Below, in pieces: positions 1 to 7,659 of a stretch of DNA of 27,538 bases. A program made the translations under genes and the position numbers. The notes beneath the pieces were generated by a model. The model was not told the origin of the DNA. It did not search any database and saw only the letters and a list, made by a program, of their open reading frames with translations. Origin of the DNA: Candidatus Oleimmundimicrobium americanum (lineage in GTDB: Bacteria; Actinomycetota; Aquicultoria; UBA3085; Oleimmundimicrobiaceae); NCBI GenBank assembly GCA_002366545.1, contig DFBH01000040.1:2416-29953 (forward strand), given 5' to 3'. The number at the start of each line of letters is the position of its first letter. Positions within the stretch are counted from its first letter, which is position 1.

Positions 1-522
1 TATTGCATCCTCTGATATTGATACAATAGTAGGCAGGCTCATAAAAGCTAACATAATAGAACCAGTAAGGGCAGTCAGACCAGTGCTCAAGTCAAACAAA
101 TTTTTAACAAAACCTGAAAGCAAAGTCATTCCTATAAAACCTATAACTACTGATGGAATAGAAGCCAGTACTTCTATTACAGGTTTTAATATTTCTCTTA
201 ACGGTTGTGGTGCCAGCTCACCAATATAAATGGCAGCCCCAACACCTAATGGCACTGCAATAATAATTGCACCAAAAGAAACAATAGCTGAACCCACCAG
301 AAGAGGCAGAAGTCCAAATTTTGGAGTATCAGATCCTGGAAGCCACTCCCTGCCACCCAAAAAATCAAATATAGGATAAGCAGTAAAAAATTTTAAAGAG
401 TTATATATCAGAAAAGCTAAAATTAGTCCCAGGACTATAATAGATAAAATTCCATTTAAAAAAACAAATTTGCTGGTTATAAAATTATTAAAATTTCTAA
501 ATCTTTTATGAAAGTTATCCAT
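1..522 (-). CDS. pstC: Phosphate ABC transporter permease PstC, 5' part (runs off the left edge)
   Basis: Inner-membrane permease of the high-affinity phosphate importer PstSCAB. The minus strand encodes 174 codons: a hydrophobic segment near residues 20-42, then a region with GREWLPGS, FGLLPLLVGS, VPLGVGAAIY and IPSVVIGFIG. These match the PstC family, including the start of the binding-protein-dependent transport domain that contacts the PstB ATPase. The rest of the gene lies outside the window. The ORF opens after a TAG about 100 bases upstream, and ATG at 522 is the only canonical start before the first membrane segment. I see no good Shine-Dalgarno sequence before it, so the start is tentative. 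It follows pstS by 118 bases with no obvious terminator, as expected for a pst operon. The family call is firm; the exact start is not. Confidence 0.9.
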   Translation of the reverse strand, partial: MDNFHKRFRNFNNFITSKFVFLNGILSIIVLGLILAFLIYNSLKFFTAYPIFDFLGGREWLPGSDTPKFGLLPLLVGSAIVSFGAIIIAVPLGVGAAIYIGELAPQPLREILKPVIEVLASIPSVVIGFIGMTLLSGFVKNLFDLSTGLTALTGSIMLAFMSLPTIVSISEDAI

Positions 523-640
523 CCATACAAAGTTTATAAAATTATTAACTAATTTGCACCTAAAATATCTTGAGTTTAAAATTAGCCCTACTGCTTTGAT
601 TGCCTAACCTAATCAATACTTTTAAAAAACATCTTTACTT

Positions 641-1570
641 TTAACTAATAGGAACAAACCCCACCTCAAGCGCTATAGCTTGACCTTTCTCTCCCGTAAC
701 AAAATCCAAAAAAGACTGCTCTAAATCTGTTAAATCTTTATCTGGGGCATACATATAAAGAGGTCTGGAAATAGGATAAGAACCATCTTTTACATTCTCA
801 ATGGAAGGTTCAACAGACTCTGAGGATTTGTCTTCTTTAACTTTAATTGCCTTTACAGTATCATCAAGATAACTCAGTCCAATATATCCAACTGCATCTT
901 CGTCAGACGATACTTCTTCCCTAATTGTTATATTAGAAGACAAAAATAAAGCATTTTGGGTATAATCTCTATCTGTTATAGTCCCGCCCATCTGGACAAC
1001 CTCTTCCTTAAAATAAGCATATGTTCCAGAACTGGAATCTCTAGAAGCTACAATTATATCAGCATTACTTCCTCCAACTTCACTCCAGTTTGTCACTTCA
1101 CCGCTAAATATTTTTGATAACTGTTCTATTGTAAGTTCGTCTACTGGATTTTTTTTATTCACTATAATAGATATGCAATCATATGCTACAATATATTCCT
1201 GAGGAGCTAAGCCAGATTTTTTTGCCTGTTGTATTTCATTTTCCTTAATTTTTCTGGAGGCATTAGCAAAATCTATAGTTTTATTTATCAGCGCAGCAAT
1301 TCCAACACCTGATCCTCCACCAGAAACTGAAATTAAAACCTCAGGATGTTCCTCTGAAAATACCTCTACCCATCTCTGTGATAATTCTAACAAAGTATCT
1401 GAACCCTGAATTGTCAGCTCATTATCTTTAAAATGGACAGTTCCTGATTCTGTTGTTTCACTTCTTTCTATTTCTCTATCATGTTCACAACCAAATAAAA
1501 CAAATGAACTTAAAACAAAGATTGCAAGCACTAAGCTTATAGCCAACTGCGATCTTTTACTATTTCTCAC
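641..1570 (-). CDS. pstS: Phosphate-binding lipoprotein PstS
   Basis: Extracytoplasmic phosphate receptor that delivers phosphate to PstCAB. The 309-residue protein begins with a basic N-terminus, a hydrophobic stretch and a lipobox LFGC, so Cys28 should be lipidated and anchor it outside the membrane. A polar linker follows, then PstS motifs: GSDTLLELSQRW, SGGGSGVGIAALINKTIDFANAS (shown as SGGGSG with the conserved following region at about 83-105) and SRDSSSGTYAYF. The Ser/Thr/Arg residues of these loops bind phosphate in the family. The start is GTG, preceded by AGGG at nine bases. pstC follows on the same strand. The gene lies about 110 bases after tRNA-Phe. I could not identify a convincing Pho box or promoter in that gap. 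Confidence 0.95.
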   Translation of the reverse strand: MRNSKRSQLAISLVLAIFVLSSFVLFGCEHDREIERSETTESGTVHFKDNELTIQGSDTLLELSQRWVEVFSEEHPEVLISVSGGGSGVGIAALINKTIDFANASRKIKENEIQQAKKSGLAPQEYIVAYDCISIIVNKKNPVDELTIEQLSKIFSGEVTNWSEVGGSNADIIVASRDSSSGTYAYFKEEVVQMGGTITDRDYTQNALFLSSNITIREEVSSDEDAVGYIGLSYLDDTVKAIKVKEDKSSESVEPSIENVKDGSYPISRPLYMYAPDKDLTDLEQSFLDFVTGEKGQAIALEVGFVPIS

Positions 1571-1682
1571 TTGATTTTTCCCTGTTCTAAAGATAAAAAT
1601 AGTATTAATAAAATTTAAATTACTTAAAGTCCGCTTTTTTATAGAATCATGAATAAAATAGAGTTATAAGTAATAAAATAAG

Positions 1683-1758
1683 TGGTGGCGAGACGCAGAA
1701 TTGAACTGCGGACACATGGATTTTCAGTCCACTGCTCTACCAACTGAGCTATCTCGCC
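1683..1758 (-). tRNA. tRNA-Phe (GAA)
   Basis: The reverse complement folds as a complete cloverleaf. The 7-bp acceptor stem is GGCGAGA/TCTCGCC with discriminator A, and CCA is encoded. The D-arm contains AGCTCAGTTGGTAGAGC, the anticodon loop CTGAAAA carries GAA, and the T-arm contains GTTCAAT. It is the last tRNA of a minus-strand cluster. Confidence 0.97.
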
Positions 1759-1782
1759 ATCTAATAAACCAATAAAATAAAA

Positions 1783-1859
1783 TGGCGGAGCTGACGGGAT
1801 TTGAACCCGTGATCTCCTGCGTGACAGGCAGGTGTCCTAAACCACTAGACGACAGCTCC
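1783..1859 (-). tRNA. tRNA-Asp (GTC)
   Basis: A complete cloverleaf on the minus strand. The acceptor stem GGAGCTG pairs with CAGCTCC; the discriminator is G, the usual identity base of tRNA-Asp, and CCA is encoded. The anticodon arm CCTGCCTGTCACGCAGG carries GTC. The T-loop has GTTCAAATC. It lies 24 bases upstream of tRNA-Phe in transcription order. Confidence 0.97.
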
Positions 1860-1873
1860 CTTTTTAAATTTAA

Positions 1874-1948
1874 TGGTGGGCGATGCAGGGCTTGAACCTG
1901 CGACCCCCTGCTTGTAAGGCAGGTGCTCCCCCGCTGAGCTAATCGCCC
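1874..1948 (-). tRNA. tRNA-Val (TAC)
   Basis: A complete cloverleaf on the minus strand. The acceptor stem GGGCGAT pairs with ATCGCCC, followed by A and encoded CCA. The D-arm has TAGCTCAGCGGGGGAGC. The anticodon arm CCTGCCTTACAAGCAGG carries TAC. The T-loop has GTTCAAGCC. It is separated from tRNA-Glu by a broken S23/IVP gene and two short repeat arrays. Confidence 0.97.
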
Positions 1949-1950
1949 CA

Positions 1951-1986
1951 TTAGTAACCTAGTGACATTGTAACATAGCAACATGG
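1951..1986. repeat. Degenerate 8-bp tandem repeat, array 1
   Basis: Four consecutive plus-strand octamers, TTAGTAAC, CTAGTGAC, ATTGTAAC and ATAGCAAC, then a partial unit beginning ATGG. Each full unit ends in AC and shares the pattern NTAGTNAC with one or two changes. The array directly abuts tRNA-Val and ends just before the stop of the neighbouring S23/IVP pseudogene. Similar octamers lie at 2404-2443 and 2528-2567. Confidence 0.65.
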
Positions 1987-1997
1987 AATTTTATGGA

Positions 1998-2386
1998 TTA
2001 ATAGCGCTTATGTTCTTTGTCTATCTTATTTATCAATGAATTTATTTGCTTACCTAATACATTGTACTCATCGACTAAAACTTTGTAATCCACATCAGAA
2101 AGATATCCTAATGCCTGAGAACAATCCAAGTGAACTTTTGTTTCATCTACAGACCCTAAAGCGTTTATTAAAAATTTAATAAAGTCCTTTTCGTACTTTT
2201 TCCTCTCCCATAACCTTCGGCAATGTTTGCCACAATCGACTTAGATGATTTCCTCACCTGTGAACCTAGCTCAAACCTTTCGATCTGGGGAAAATTAAGA
2301 GACGCTTAATGAACCTTTAGAGCTAGTTCAAAAGCTCGTTGATATACTTTCAGCTTTTTATAACCACTTCCCAAATCTTCTCCCAT
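1998..2386 (-). pseudogene. Broken four-helix-bundle (S23 / 23S rRNA intervening-sequence protein family) gene
   Basis: Read on the minus strand from ATG at 2386, the sequence encodes GYKKLKVYQRAFELALKVH, then a TAA at 2308-2306, then continues in frame through FELGSQVRKSS and VANIAEGYGR. These are family hallmarks of TIGR02436/PF05635. Near 2201-2210 the frame shifts by one base: a lost A in a purine run would restore RRKK. The rest reads KYEKDFIKFLINALGSVDE and continues to HKRY and a TAA at 2000-1998. Both lesions inside an otherwise well-preserved protein of about 125 residues show recent inactivation. Intact members are small dimer- or pentamer-forming helical bundles, found inside 23S rRNA genes or free-standing; their role is poorly known. 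It is wedged between tRNA-Val and tRNA-Glu and bordered on both sides by octamer repeats. Confidence 0.85.
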
Positions 2387-2403
2387 CACTTAAATTACAT
2401 CCC

Positions 2404-2443
2404 CAGGTTTCTATGTATCTACGTTACCATGTCTCCATGTCGC
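2404..2443. repeat. Degenerate 8-bp tandem repeat, array 2
   Basis: Five consecutive plus-strand octamers: CAGGTTTC, TATGTATC, TACGTTAC, CATGTCTC and CATGTCGC. All end in C, and the pattern is close to YAYGTNNC. The array lies between the start of the S23/IVP pseudogene and the 3' end of tRNA-Glu, so arrays 1 and 2 bracket the pseudogene. Confidence 0.6.
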
Positions 2444-2448
2444 TAAAT

Positions 2449-2524
2449 TGGTGCCCCCAGGGGAATTCGAATCCCCGCCGCAGCCTTGAAAGGGCTGTGT
2501 CCTAGGCCCCTAGACGATGGGGGC
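2449..2524 (-). tRNA. tRNA-Glu (TTC)
   Basis: A complete cloverleaf on the minus strand. The acceptor stem GCCCCCA pairs with TGGGGGC, followed by A and encoded CCA. The D-arm has TCGTCTAGGGGCCTAGGACA, typical of tRNA-Glu. The anticodon stem and loop carry TTC within CCCTTTCAAGG. The T-loop has ATTCGAATC. Confidence 0.97.
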
Positions 2525-2527
2525 ATA

Positions 2528-2567
2528 TTCAATACTTAGCTACATAGTTACCTAGTTCCATATCACT
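2528..2567. repeat. Degenerate 8-bp tandem repeat, array 3
   Basis: Five consecutive plus-strand octamers, TTCAATAC, TTAGCTAC, ATAGTTAC, CTAGTTCC and ATATCACT, filling almost the whole spacer between tRNA-Lys and tRNA-Glu. The middle units share NTAGTTMC with array 1. Confidence 0.6.
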
Positions 2568-2572
2568 AGAAA

Positions 2573-2648
2573 TGGTGAGCCGTGAAGGACTCGAACCTTC
2601 GACACCCGGATTAAAAGTCCGGTGCTCTACCAACTGAGCTAACGGCCC
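2573..2648 (-). tRNA. tRNA-Lys (TTT)
   Basis: A complete cloverleaf on the minus strand. The acceptor stem GGGCCGT pairs with ACGGCTC, with one G-T pair, followed by A and encoded CCA. The D-arm has TAGCTCAGTTGGTAGAGC. The anticodon arm CCGGACTTTTAATCCGG carries TTT. The T-loop has GTTCGAGTC. Confidence 0.97.
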
Positions 2649-2680
2649 AAATTAAACTACCCAACAACTTTAACACTACC

Positions 2681-2769
2681 ATGAAACTGAGGTGCTCTAT
2701 CCCTCGGTCTTCGACCTACGGGACCCCGGAGGCCTTGCCAGGCCGAGGGGCCAACTGAGCTAACGGTCC
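2681..2769 (-). pseudogene. tRNA 5' fragment interrupted in the D-loop by a 51-bp palindromic insertion
   Basis: Minus-strand sequence from 2769 reads GGACCGTTAGCTCAGTTGG, almost identical to the 5' end of the neighbouring tRNA-Lys. It stops exactly where the D-loop should continue, and resumes 51 bases later as TAGAGCACC. The intervening segment (2700-2750) is GC-rich and self-complementary. After the second D-arm half there is no anticodon arm, T-arm or acceptor 3' strand, so no functional tRNA can form. It is a partial tRNA duplication later hit by a small palindromic element, or the reverse order of events. It is the first item transcribed from the tRNA-cluster promoter. Confidence 0.8.
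2700..2750. mobile_element. 51-bp palindromic mini-element inserted in the tRNA fragment
   Basis: The insertion begins CCCTCGGTC and ends GGCCGAGGG. The ends form a 9-bp stem with one G-T pair. An internal GGCC-TTGCCA-GGCC hairpin is also possible. Its boundaries are exact because the uninterrupted sequence is present in tRNA-Lys at the same D-loop position. There is no coding capacity, so it would have to be a non-autonomous MITE- or REP-like unit. Mobility is inferred from the clean interruption only. Confidence 0.5.
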
Positions 2770-2895
2770 ATATAGTTATTAACTATTAGCCAAAATCTAA
2801 AAACTTACAATCAATGGCTAAAGGTAATTGCGACTAAAATAAAAAAACCACAAACTACTTATTGCCTACTGCTTTTATTTTACACAGCAAAAAAC

Positions 2896-2924
2896 AGGGT
2901 ATCAACCACAACCTAAGCTGTCAA
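2896..2924 (-). promoter_or_regulatory. Likely sigma70-type promoter of the tRNA cluster
   Basis: On the minus strand a perfect TTGACA (2924-2919) is followed after exactly 17 bases by TACCCT (2901-2896). It lies between the purH stop and the first tRNA-like sequence, facing the tRNA cluster. Position, a perfect -35 and ideal spacing support it; the -10 is a weak match. Confidence 0.55.
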
Positions 2925-2954
2925 GAATTTTTTGCAGTTGAAGCTATCTAAAAA

Positions 2955-4508
2955 CTAATGACGGAAATGCCTTTTGCCTGTAAAAACCATTGCGATACCA
3001 TGCTCGTTGGCAGCGGCAACAACCTCTTCGTCACGAATCGAGCCGCCCGGCTGAATAATTGCTTTAATTCCAACTTTTGCAAGAGCATCTATAGAGTCCC
3101 TAAAAGGAAAGAAAGCATCCGACGCAACCACCGCATTCTTGCAAGCCTTAGCCCCTCCCGCCTTCTTTATGGCAAGCTCTGATGAATCAACCCTACTCAT
3201 TTGACCGGCTCCAACACCAACTGCCTGAAGATCTCTGGCTATTAGGATTGCATTGGATTTTATATGCTTTGCAACTCTCCAAGCAAACAACAAATCTTCC
3301 CATTCTTTTTCCGTGGGTTCAGTTTTTGTTGCAACCTTTATATCTTTGCGTTCGTCCAAACCTATATCGGCATCTTGCAATAAAATTCCACCATCCACAC
3401 GTTTAATGTCCGTCGCAGGAGCCAAACCTTCTCTCTCTTCCCCCATATGCATTAAGCGAATATTTTTCTTCTTTGTCAGTATTTCCAACGCTTCCTCCAA
3501 AAAAGCCGGGGCGATTACCGCCTCAACGAAGGTAGCTGCAATTTTTTCCGCCACAGTCACATCGACTAACCTGTTTAAGGCAACAACGCTGCCAAAAGCA
3601 GAAACCGGGTCAACAGCATGCGCTTTCTCGTAGGCCGTTGCGATATCATCTGCAAGAGCTACTCCGCAAGGATTGGTATGTTTTATTACCACTGCTGCTG
3701 GCACAGTAAATTCACAGCAGAGCGACCATGCCGCGTCAAGATCAATAATATTATTAAATGAAAGGTCTTTCCCATGAAGTTTATTTGCAAAAACCAAAGA
3801 ATGTTTTGGGGGATTGATTTCCTTGTAATATGCCGCCCTCTGATGAGGATTTTCGCCATAGCGCAAATCTTGAATTTTTTCAAACTTTAAATTTAACAAA
3901 GAGGGGAAATCTTCTTTACCGTAAAGATATTGACTAATTATCGTGTCATATTCCGCTGTCAATCTAAATACTTCTTTTGCCAATTTCAATCTTGTTTTCC
4001 TCAACATACATCCGTCATTTTTTTTCATCTCCGAAATAATTTCATCGTACCTTTCGGGATTAACCATAACCGCAACGCCCTCAAAATTCTTTGCAGCTGA
4101 ACGCAACATCGATGGACCGCCTATATCAATCTGCTCAATAGCCTCAGCCATGGTTACCCCTTTTTTTGCTATTGTTTCAGCGAAAGGATATAAATTTACC
4201 ACCACCATATCAATGGGATTTATGTCATGTTCCTTGATTTGCTCCATATGTTCCTTATTATCTCTTATGGCCAAGAGACCGCCGTGTATCGCGGGATGAA
4301 GAGTTTTTACGCGCCCATTCAGCATCTCAGGAAACTTGGTCACCTCGGATATCCCCGTAACCTCTATTCCTGCGCTCATTAAAACTTTTGCGGTCCCACC
4401 GGTTGAAATAATTTCAACATCAAAACTCTTTAAAAGTTTCGCGAAATCTACGATGCCCTCTTTGTCGGAGACACTTATAAGCGCCCTTTTTACCTTAACC
4501 TTGTCCAT
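2955..4508 (-). CDS. purH: Bifunctional AICAR formyltransferase / IMP cyclohydrolase PurH
   Basis: Catalyses the last two steps to IMP: formylation of AICAR with 10-formyl-THF, then ring closure of FAICAR. The N-terminal MGS-like cyclohydrolase domain spans about residues 5-150 (STGGTAKVL, GRVKTLHPAIHGG, GGPSMLRSAAKN). The C-terminal transformylase domain has RYGENPHQ near 216 and the catalytic KHTNPCG near 276. Length (517 residues) is normal. I use ATG at 4508, not the TTG one codon upstream. ATG lies five bases after GGGGAG and overlaps the purN stop by one base (TGATG), which favours translational coupling. It is the last gene of the pur operon and ends with TAG. I see no clear hairpin terminator downstream; the tRNA-cluster promoter begins within 60 bases. 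Confidence 0.97.
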   Translation of the reverse strand: MDKVKVKRALISVSDKEGIVDFAKLLKSFDVEIISTGGTAKVLMSAGIEVTGISEVTKFPEMLNGRVKTLHPAIHGGLLAIRDNKEHMEQIKEHDINPIDMVVVNLYPFAETIAKKGVTMAEAIEQIDIGGPSMLRSAAKNFEGVAVMVNPERYDEIISEMKKNDGCMLRKTRLKLAKEVFRLTAEYDTIISQYLYGKEDFPSLLNLKFEKIQDLRYGENPHQRAAYYKEINPPKHSLVFANKLHGKDLSFNNIIDLDAAWSLCCEFTVPAAVVIKHTNPCGVALADDIATAYEKAHAVDPVSAFGSVVALNRLVDVTVAEKIAATFVEAVIAPAFLEEALEILTKKKNIRLMHMGEEREGLAPATDIKRVDGGILLQDADIGLDERKDIKVATKTEPTEKEWEDLLFAWRVAKHIKSNAILIARDLQAVGVGAGQMSRVDSSELAIKKAGGAKACKNAVVASDAFFPFRDSIDALAKVGIKAIIQPGGSIRDEEVVAAANEHGIAMVFTGKRHFRH

Positions 4509-5134
4509 CAATTCTCCCCTTTCTCCAATATTCTCACTTTTCTTCCTTCTATCTTAAGTCTTCCTTCAGCAAAAAACTTAATGGCTGCAGGATAAATCCT
4601 ATACTCAACTTGATGAATCCTGTTGTGAAGACTTTCAACGGTATCGTTTTCCATAACGGCCACCGCTTCCTGCAATATTATGGGACCGGTATCCAAACCT
4701 TCATCGACAAAGTGCACCGTAACACCCGATATTTTAACCCCATAATCCAATGCGTCTTTGACGCCGTGTGTACCCGGAAAAGAAGGAAGAAGCGCCGGAT
4801 GGATATTCATTGTCCTCCCCTTGAAAGCACGCACAAATTCGGAGCCAACTAAAAGCATGTAGCCAGCCAGAACTACCAGATCAACTTGATTATCTCGTAA
4901 AATAGAGATTAGCTCCCCATCATAATCTTTTCTTGACTCAAAATTATCTTTATCTATAAAAACGGCTTTTATACCGTGTTTTTTTGCACGTTCCAAAGAA
5001 TAAGCATCGGAAACATTGCTTACGACCAAAACCGCTTCCGCGGAAACCTCTCCGGATTCACATGCATCGATAATCGCCTGAAGATTAGTTCCGCTACCGG
5101 ATGCCAAAACACCCAGCTTGATTTTTTTAGACAT
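4508..5134 (-). CDS. purN: Phosphoribosylglycinamide formyltransferase PurN (GART)
   Basis: Transfers a formyl group from 10-formyl-THF to GAR, giving FGAR. The 208-residue protein has the N-terminal phosphate loop SGSGTNLQ (12-19) and the catalytic triad of the family: Asn110 and His112 in MNIHPALLPSFPG, and Asp148 in HFVDEGLDTGP. It begins with ATG inside the end of purM (8-base overlap) and its stop overlaps the purH start, so purM-purN-purH look translationally coupled. Both folate-dependent steps of the pathway sit next to each other. No purT (formate-dependent alternative) is seen here. Confidence 0.97.
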   Translation of the reverse strand: MSKKIKLGVLASGSGTNLQAIIDACESGEVSAEAVLVVSNVSDAYSLERAKKHGIKAVFIDKDNFESRKDYDGELISILRDNQVDLVVLAGYMLLVGSEFVRAFKGRTMNIHPALLPSFPGTHGVKDALDYGVKISGVTVHFVDEGLDTGPIILQEAVAVMENDTVESLHNRIHQVEYRIYPAAIKFFAEGRLKIEGRKVRILEKGEN

Positions 5135-6167
5135 AAGTCATCTCTTTTTCGCCCGGAGTAACTTCTCCTATCCTAAAAACCCTCTCTCCTTCTTTGTTTA
5201 GTGACTCTTCTACTAAATCCGCCTCTTCAGGTGAAACTATTACCGCCATGCCTATACCCATATTAAAAGTCTTAAGCATTTCCCCGTCGTCAATCTTCGC
5301 TTCTTTTTGGATAAGCTTAAATATGGGAGGAACATCCCAGGAAGACAAGTCAATTTTTGCATTACAATCTTCGGGCAAGATTCTTGGAACATTTTCGGTG
5401 ATTCCTCCACCGGTGATATGAGCTATGCCTTTAACATCGAACAACTTAGTGGCCTTTAAAATTGAAGGAGCATAGATTTTGGTTGGCTTCAGAAACTCTT
5501 CTCCCAAAGTACAATCTAATTCAGGAAAATCTTTATCTAACTGAGATGCTTTTTCATTAAGAAAAATTTTTCGCACTAAAGAATATCCATTGCTGTGAAG
5601 ACCCGAGGATGCAAGACCAAGGATTATATCGCCTTCCTTAATATCAAGCCCATCGATAATTTTATTTTTATCGACAACACCCACACAAAACCCGGCTAAA
5701 TCATAATCATCCGGAGTTATAACCCCGGGATGCTCTGCTGTTTCTCCTCCTAAAAGAGCACAACCCGCCGTCTTACAACCCAAAGCGATACCGGAAACAA
5801 TCTGAGCAATTTTTTCGGGGATAAGTTTTCCTGTCGCAATATAATCCAAAAAGAAAAGTGGCTCCGCACCCGAAACCACAATATCATCAACGCACATTGC
5901 AACGAGATCTATCCCGACCGTATCGTGTCTATCCATCATTTGAGCAATCTTCAACTTTGTCCCGACGCCATCCGTACCGGAAACCAAAACAGGTTCTTCA
6001 TACCGGTCTTTATTAAAACAAAAAAACCCACCAAAGTCTCCTACCCCAGTGAGCACCTCGGGACGAAAAGTGGATTTTACTTCCTCCTTCATAAGTTCAA
6101 CTGCTTTCGCTCCCGCTTCAATATCTACTCCCGCTTGCTTATAAGTAAATTTTTTTGATTTATTCAT
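5127..6167 (-). CDS. purM: Phosphoribosylformylglycinamidine cyclo-ligase PurM (AIR synthetase)
   Basis: ATP-dependent ring closure of FGAM to AIR. The PurM fold is shown by GTDGVGTKL, DLVAMCVDDI, GAEPLFFLDYIATGKL, GGETAEHPG, LGLASSGLHSNGYSLVRK and AHITGGGITENVPRILP, in the usual order. I place the start at ATG 6167 (346 residues). A TTG three codons upstream at 6176 is the alternative; the AAGG/GGAG stretch between the purF stop and the ATG could serve either. The N-terminus KFTYKQAGVDIEAG is the normal PurM beginning. It follows purF by about ten bases and overlaps purN. Confidence 0.97.
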   Translation of the reverse strand: MNKSKKFTYKQAGVDIEAGAKAVELMKEEVKSTFRPEVLTGVGDFGGFFCFNKDRYEEPVLVSGTDGVGTKLKIAQMMDRHDTVGIDLVAMCVDDIVVSGAEPLFFLDYIATGKLIPEKIAQIVSGIALGCKTAGCALLGGETAEHPGVITPDDYDLAGFCVGVVDKNKIIDGLDIKEGDIILGLASSGLHSNGYSLVRKIFLNEKASQLDKDFPELDCTLGEEFLKPTKIYAPSILKATKLFDVKGIAHITGGGITENVPRILPEDCNAKIDLSSWDVPPIFKLIQKEAKIDDGEMLKTFNMGIGMAVIVSPEEADLVEESLNKEGERVFRIGEVTPGEKEMTYV

Positions 6168-6178
6168 ATTCTCCAACC

Positions 6179-7633
6179 TTATCTATTCTTTACCGGAGTT
6201 TCCAGCATCTCCTTGCTCAATTTATATTTTTCAGGAATCTCAATTGGGTACATACCGTCAAAACAAGCCGTGCAAAACATTTCTTGCGATTTCCCGGTGG
6301 AAGCAACCAACCCTCCTAAACTTAGATAACCCAAACTATCTGTGCCGATAAACTCGCCAACCTCCTTCGCACTCTTGTGAGAAGCAATTAATTCCTCCTC
6401 GTTAGCTGTATCTATTCCATAATAACATGGGTATTTAATGGGTGGTGAGCTAACCCGCATATGCACTTCTTTTGCCCCCGCTTCTCTTAAGAGACTTACA
6501 ATTTGTTTGCTCGTATTCCCTCTCACAATAGAATCATCCACAACGACAAGGCGCTTACCTTTTATGACTTCTTTAAGGGGATTTAACTTCATTCTGACAC
6601 CAATCTGCCTACTGCTTTGAGCTGGTTGAATAAAAGTTCTGCCCACATAACGATTCTTTATCATTCCTTCTCCGAAAGGAATCCCCGAGCTCTGGGCATA
6701 GCCCACCGCCGCCGATATTCCTGAATCTGGAACCGGCACAACAAGATCGGCATCGGCCGGATATTCTTTTGCCAGTATTCTTCCCATCTTATTGCGGGCA
6801 TTATGAAGAAGTTTCCCGTAAAGTAAACTATCGGGCCGAGCAAAATATACAAACTCAAAGATGCAAAGAGCCGGCTTAATTCCGGAGACTACTTTTTCCG
6901 AGGAGAGTCCTTTTTCATCTATCACAACCATCTCCCCGGGCTCGATATCCCTCAAAAATTCTGCTCCAATGATGTCTAAACCGCATGTTTCAGAAGATAT
7001 CACATAATTACTTCCCAGTTTTCCCAGACAAAGCGGTCTAATCCCATAAGGGTCCCTAAAACCTATTAACTTGTCTTCGGTGACAACAGCCACAGAGTAA
7101 CCTCCTTTAAGTAACCCCATGGTTTTTCTAATGCCATCTTCCACGTTTTTCTTGGAAAAATCCGCAATCAATCCGGCAATAATCTCGCTATCGCTTGTTG
7201 ACCTAAACTTGTTACCATTTCGGGTAAGCATCTTTCTAAGTTCCGCCGAATTTACTAAATTCCCGTTGTGAGCTAAGGCAAGAGTCCCGTTACGATATGT
7301 TTTATGAATTGGCTGAGCATTTTCCCAGTAATTGGAACCTGTTGTTGAATATCTGGTGTGTCCGATGGCAATCTTGCCCGTGAGGGACGATAAAATTTGT
7401 TCGTTAAAGACTTGTGGAACAAGGCCCATGTCTTTAAAAACTAACACATTGCTACCATCAGAAACCGCGATTCCGGCACTTTCTTGACCTCTATGTTGCA
7501 AGGCATAAAGACCAAAATAAGTGAGCCGGGCTACATCTTCTTCCGGTGCATATACTCCAAAAACTCCGCATGCTTCCTCAAAACGGTCCGGACAACAATT
7601 TAACTTACACCCTTCAAGACACCAGTTGTTCAA
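6179..7633 (-). CDS. purF: Amidophosphoribosyltransferase PurF, propeptide and Fe-S type
   Basis: First committed step: PRPP plus glutamine to phosphoribosylamine. Residues 1-21 form a propeptide expected to be removed to expose the nucleophile Cys22 in EEACGVFGVY. The Ntn-hydrolase glutaminase domain continues with HRGQESAG, GHTRYSTTG and LAHNGNL. The PRPP-binding motif VVVDDSIVRGNTSKQ is in the C-terminal half. Cysteines in ALCIFEFVYF, KYPCYYGID and MFCTACFDG correspond to the four 4Fe-4S ligands of the Bacillus subtilis enzyme, so this is the oxygen-sensitive cluster type. The start is TTG at 7633, five bases after GAGGTG, which I consider well supported. It lies 26 bases after purQ. The propeptide itself contains four cysteines, which I find notable. 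Confidence 0.97.
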   Translation of the reverse strand: MNNWCLEGCKLNCCPDRFEEACGVFGVYAPEEDVARLTYFGLYALQHRGQESAGIAVSDGSNVLVFKDMGLVPQVFNEQILSSLTGKIAIGHTRYSTTGSNYWENAQPIHKTYRNGTLALAHNGNLVNSAELRKMLTRNGNKFRSTSDSEIIAGLIADFSKKNVEDGIRKTMGLLKGGYSVAVVTEDKLIGFRDPYGIRPLCLGKLGSNYVISSETCGLDIIGAEFLRDIEPGEMVVIDEKGLSSEKVVSGIKPALCIFEFVYFARPDSLLYGKLLHNARNKMGRILAKEYPADADLVVPVPDSGISAAVGYAQSSGIPFGEGMIKNRYVGRTFIQPAQSSRQIGVRMKLNPLKEVIKGKRLVVVDDSIVRGNTSKQIVSLLREAGAKEVHMRVSSPPIKYPCYYGIDTANEEELIASHKSAKEVGEFIGTDSLGYLSLGGLVASTGKSQEMFCTACFDGMYPIEIPEKYKLSKEMLETPVKNR

Positions 7634-7659
7634 CTTTTCACCTCATACCCTTGCCCGCA

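Noticed and set aside
1724..1984. Minus-strand open frame of 86 codons across the tRNA cluster
   Set aside because: It runs through tRNA-Phe, tRNA-Asp and tRNA-Val and has no protein features; the tRNAs explain the sequence.
2681..2769. Functional tRNA with a D-loop intron
   Set aside because: The anticodon arm, T-arm and 3' acceptor strand are missing after the second D-arm half.
2782..2895. Terminator for the pur operon after purH
   Set aside because: There are T-rich stretches on the minus strand but no stable hairpin before them.
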